From the NCBI GenBank assembly GCA_049600855.1, contig JBMYQA010000271.1:1-8295 (forward strand): a DNA stretch of 8,295 bases, in the 5' to 3' direction. Shown here one piece after another: positions 6,147-8,295 of this stretch. The notes beneath the pieces are model-generated. The model saw nothing but the letters and a program-made list of their open reading frames with translations. It did not search any database and was not told where the DNA came from. Position numbers and translations under genes: made by a program. The stretch is from JBMYQA01 sp049600855 (GTDB lineage: Bacteria > Bacteroidota > Bacteroidia > Cytophagales > Flammeovirgaceae). Each line of letters begins with the position of its first letter. Within the stretch, counting starts at the first letter, position 1.

Positions 6147-8171
6147 ATGTATAAACCAATGAAACAATTTTTTAAAATAAATCGGGTTTGGATGGTCATG
6201 AGCTTCGTGCTCTTATCACTCCCTGGATATGCTCAAATTCTACAACCAGTCAAATGGTCTACGGACGTTTCTAAAAAAGAAGTAAAAGTTGGTGAAACCA
6301 TAGAATTACTTTTTAAAGCGAACATCGAAAAAGATTGGTTCTTGTACTCTACGTTTAGCGAAGATATTGGCCCAATTCCTACCACAGTCAGCTTTGAAGC
6401 AAATAATACCTATGAGTTAGTGGGAGAACTCACGCCTATTGATCACCAAAAAAAGTTTGATGACCTTTGGGAAGCTGAAATCACTTATTTCAAGGGAGAG
6501 GGTCTATTTAGTCAGAAGGTAAAGGTATTATCACCAGATTTTAATGTTAAAGTAGCCCTTAGGAGTCAAACCTGCTCTGATATTGATGGTAAATGCATAC
6601 TTATTAATGAAGATTTCACGTTCACGAATGAACTGATGACGATCTCAGCAGGTGCTTCATCTGATACTCCCAAAGACGACAACAACGAAAAAAAGCAGTT
6701 TACTGCTTCTAGTGCCTTTGGCGATCTTCCGATATCCACCTTTCTTTTTTTAGCCTTTTTAGGCGGTTTAACGGCTATTTTCACACCTTGTGTATTTCCC
6801 ATGATTCCTTTAACGGTGTCCTTGTTTAGTGGCAAAGGAAAAGGGAAAAGCCACGCGTTCTTCTATGGCTTCTCGATTATAGCAATTTATGCCATTGTAG
6901 GGGCAATATGCGCGCCTTTACTAGGCCCTGAATTTGCCAATGTACTCAGTACACACTGGGCTTCAAATACCGTATTTTTCACCGTATTCATCGTATTTGC
7001 CTTATCGTTCTTTGGTTTATTTGACATTCAGCTTCCAAGCAGTTTTGTCAATAAAATGGATAGCCAATCAGACAAAAAAGGGGGATATGTGGGCGTATTT
7101 TTTATGGCATTTACCCTCACCTTAGTATCCTTTTCGTGTACAGGTCCCATTGTAGGTAGTTTATTAGTGGCTTCAGCAGGAGGTGAATTTACACGGCCGA
7201 TACTAGGTATGGCCGTATTTGGCGCTGCTTTTGCCTTGCCGTTCATGTTTTTTGCGCTTTTCCCAAGAAGCATGGATAAGCTCCCTAAATCTGGAGGTTG
7301 GTTAAATTCGGTAAAAGTAACCTTAGGGTTTATCGAATTAGCGCTTGCGTTTAAGTTTTTAAGTATGATCGATCTAGTCTATCACTTAGGCATCTTAGAT
7401 CGTGATATGAACATTGCCATATGGATTGCCATTTTCTCTTTTATGGGTTTATACTACTTGGGTAAAATTCAATTGCCGCATGATAGTCCTGTTGAGAAAA
7501 TTTCTGTGCCACGCATGTTATTAGCACTTACCTGTTTCACCTTTGTCATTTACTTGATGCCAGGCATGTTTGGAGCGCCGCTAAAAGCCTTATCGGGCTT
7601 GTTGCCACCAAGCACTACGCATGATTTTGATTTGAATGCCGTTGTGCGCGAAAATAGCGGTTGGAAATATGTCAAAAATAACAAGGTTGAAGCCCACGTA
7701 GTCAAACACAAATACGAAGGCATTGAGTTACCTCATGGATTTACAGGCTACTTCAACTATGAAGAGGGCTTAGCTGCTGCTAAAAAAGCGGGCAAACCCA
7801 TCATGTTAGATTTCACGGGACATGGTTGTGCCAATTGCCGAAAAATGGAAGATAATGTTTGGGTTGATCCTGCTGTAAGGCAACGTTTAGAGAACGATTG
7901 GGTTATTGTTGAGTTGTATGTGGATGATCGTACAGAATTACCAGAAGAGCAGTGGGTCTTATCTAAATTTGATGGTAAACTCAAAAAAACAGTGGGTGAG
8001 GTAAATATGGATTTTGAAATTACGCGATTCGAGAATAATGCCCAACCACTTTATGTATTACTCGATCATGATGGAGAATTGTTAGCAGATGGCAAAGGCT
8101 ATGATCCGAGCATTCCGAACTTTATTCAGTTTTTAGATAATGGACTCGCAGAATTTAAGAAACGTCACTAA
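6147..8171 (+). CDS. dsbD: DsbD-type thiol:disulfide interchange protein (cytochrome c biogenesis DsbD family)
   Basis: This protein of about 674 residues carries electrons from cytoplasmic thioredoxin across the inner membrane to reduce periplasmic thiols. Numbered from the ATG at 6147, a signal peptide ends near GYAQ (residue 30). The N-terminal periplasmic domain (about 31-165) holds the cysteine pair Cys143 and Cys150 (TCSDIDGKC). A central membrane domain of several helices (about 197-475) holds the two transport cysteines: Cys215 in FTPCVFPMIPL and Cys331 in SFSCTGPIVGS. The C-terminal periplasmic thioredoxin domain (about 535-674) has the active site Cys561-Ala-Asn-Cys564, after IMLDFTGHG. 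All six expected cysteines are therefore present. The start is uncertain: a second ATG at 6159 (MKQFFKINR) makes an equally good signal peptide, and a TTG at 6126 would overlap the FKBP gene. It probably shares the FKBP promoter. Confidence 0.95.
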   Translation: MYKPMKQFFKINRVWMVMSFVLLSLPGYAQILQPVKWSTDVSKKEVKVGETIELLFKANIEKDWFLYSTFSEDIGPIPTTVSFEANNTYELVGELTPIDHQKKFDDLWEAEITYFKGEGLFSQKVKVLSPDFNVKVALRSQTCSDIDGKCILINEDFTFTNELMTISAGASSDTPKDDNNEKKQFTASSAFGDLPISTFLFLAFLGGLTAIFTPCVFPMIPLTVSLFSGKGKGKSHAFFYGFSIIAIYAIVGAICAPLLGPEFANVLSTHWASNTVFFTVFIVFALSFFGLFDIQLPSSFVNKMDSQSDKKGGYVGVFFMAFTLTLVSFSCTGPIVGSLLVASAGGEFTRPILGMAVFGAAFALPFMFFALFPRSMDKLPKSGGWLNSVKVTLGFIELALAFKFLSMIDLVYHLGILDRDMNIAIWIAIFSFMGLYYLGKIQLPHDSPVEKISVPRMLLALTCFTFVIYLMPGMFGAPLKALSGLLPPSTTHDFDLNAVVRENSGWKYVKNNKVEAHVVKHKYEGIELPHGFTGYFNYEEGLAAAKKAGKPIMLDFTGHGCANCRKMEDNVWVDPAVRQRLENDWVIVELYVDDRTELPEEQWVLSKFDGKLKKTVGEVNMDFEITRFENNAQPLYVLLDHDGELLADGKGYDPSIPNFIQFLDNGLAEFKKRH

Positions 8172-8258
8172 GTGATTTTTCCCAACCCTTCAGATCAAGA
8201 AAATATGCCGCCAAAAGACACGGTTATGTTTTATTGACTACTTAAGCATGTAAGCAGA

Positions 8259-8295
8259 ATGAATACGGCATTTTTACTGATTCTTTTTAAGCTAA
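8259..8295 (+). CDS. Possible start of a further gene, cut by the window edge
   Basis: An ATG at 8259 opens a frame that reads MNTAFLLILFKL to the edge. The hydrophobic run could be the beginning of a signal peptide or membrane segment. Only 12 codons are visible, no promoter or ribosome site supports it, and it may be chance. It lies 87 bases after the dsbD stop codon. Confidence 0.2.
   Translation, partial: MNTAFLLILFKL

Noticed and set aside
6566..7273. Open frames on the minus strand and one in another + frame within dsbD
   Set aside because: All are shadows of the DsbD coding frame, which has complete family motifs across this span.
8165..8180. tcac-taa-gtga followed by five T at the dsbD stop codon as a terminator
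   Set aside because: The stem has only four pairs and is too weak to call, although a minor role cannot be excluded.

Overview
The window looks like a piece of an AT-rich Bacteroidota chromosome, probably Cytophagales or a close relative. Four things support this: the neighbouring rnpA and S41 (CtpA-type) peptidase genes, the TAnnTTTG-type -7 promoter motifs, the absence of obvious Shine-Dalgarno sequences, and a long TPR protein whose C-terminus matches a family I associate with Cytophagales. The placement rests on remembered family features, not on a database search.

Layout. At the left edge is a secreted TPR-type protein on the + strand; its 5' end is unclear and may lie outside the window. 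It converges, with a 6-base gap, on a minus-strand pair: an Hpt-like protein followed by an alpha/beta hydrolase. Upstream of that pair is a gene-free stretch of about 390 bases. It holds a 159-base nested inverted-repeat element and, next to ctpA, a strong intrinsic terminator. Then come ctpA and rnpA on the minus strand, transcribed in the order rnpA then ctpA. A 159-base divergent promoter region separates rnpA from two + strand genes: a lipoprotein FKBP-type prolyl isomerase and, 10 bases after it, a DsbD-type transmembrane thiol reductase. The last 124 bases hold no complete gene; a short signal-like reading frame may begin at 8259.

How the genes fit together. The right half is mostly envelope protein quality control: an anchored processing protease (CtpA), a lipid-anchored prolyl isomerase (FKBP) and a system that carries reducing power across the inner membrane (DsbD). 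rnpA supplies the protein subunit of RNase P and is a housekeeping gene. The left half is less well understood. The Hpt-like protein has glutamine where the phosphorylated histidine should be. The hydrolase has no standard start codon where its first beta strand begins.

I see no CRISPR array, prophage, transposase, rRNA or tRNA. The least explained items are the nested inverted-repeat element, the histidine-less Hpt protein and the hydrolase start. None of them amounts to proof of a new system.
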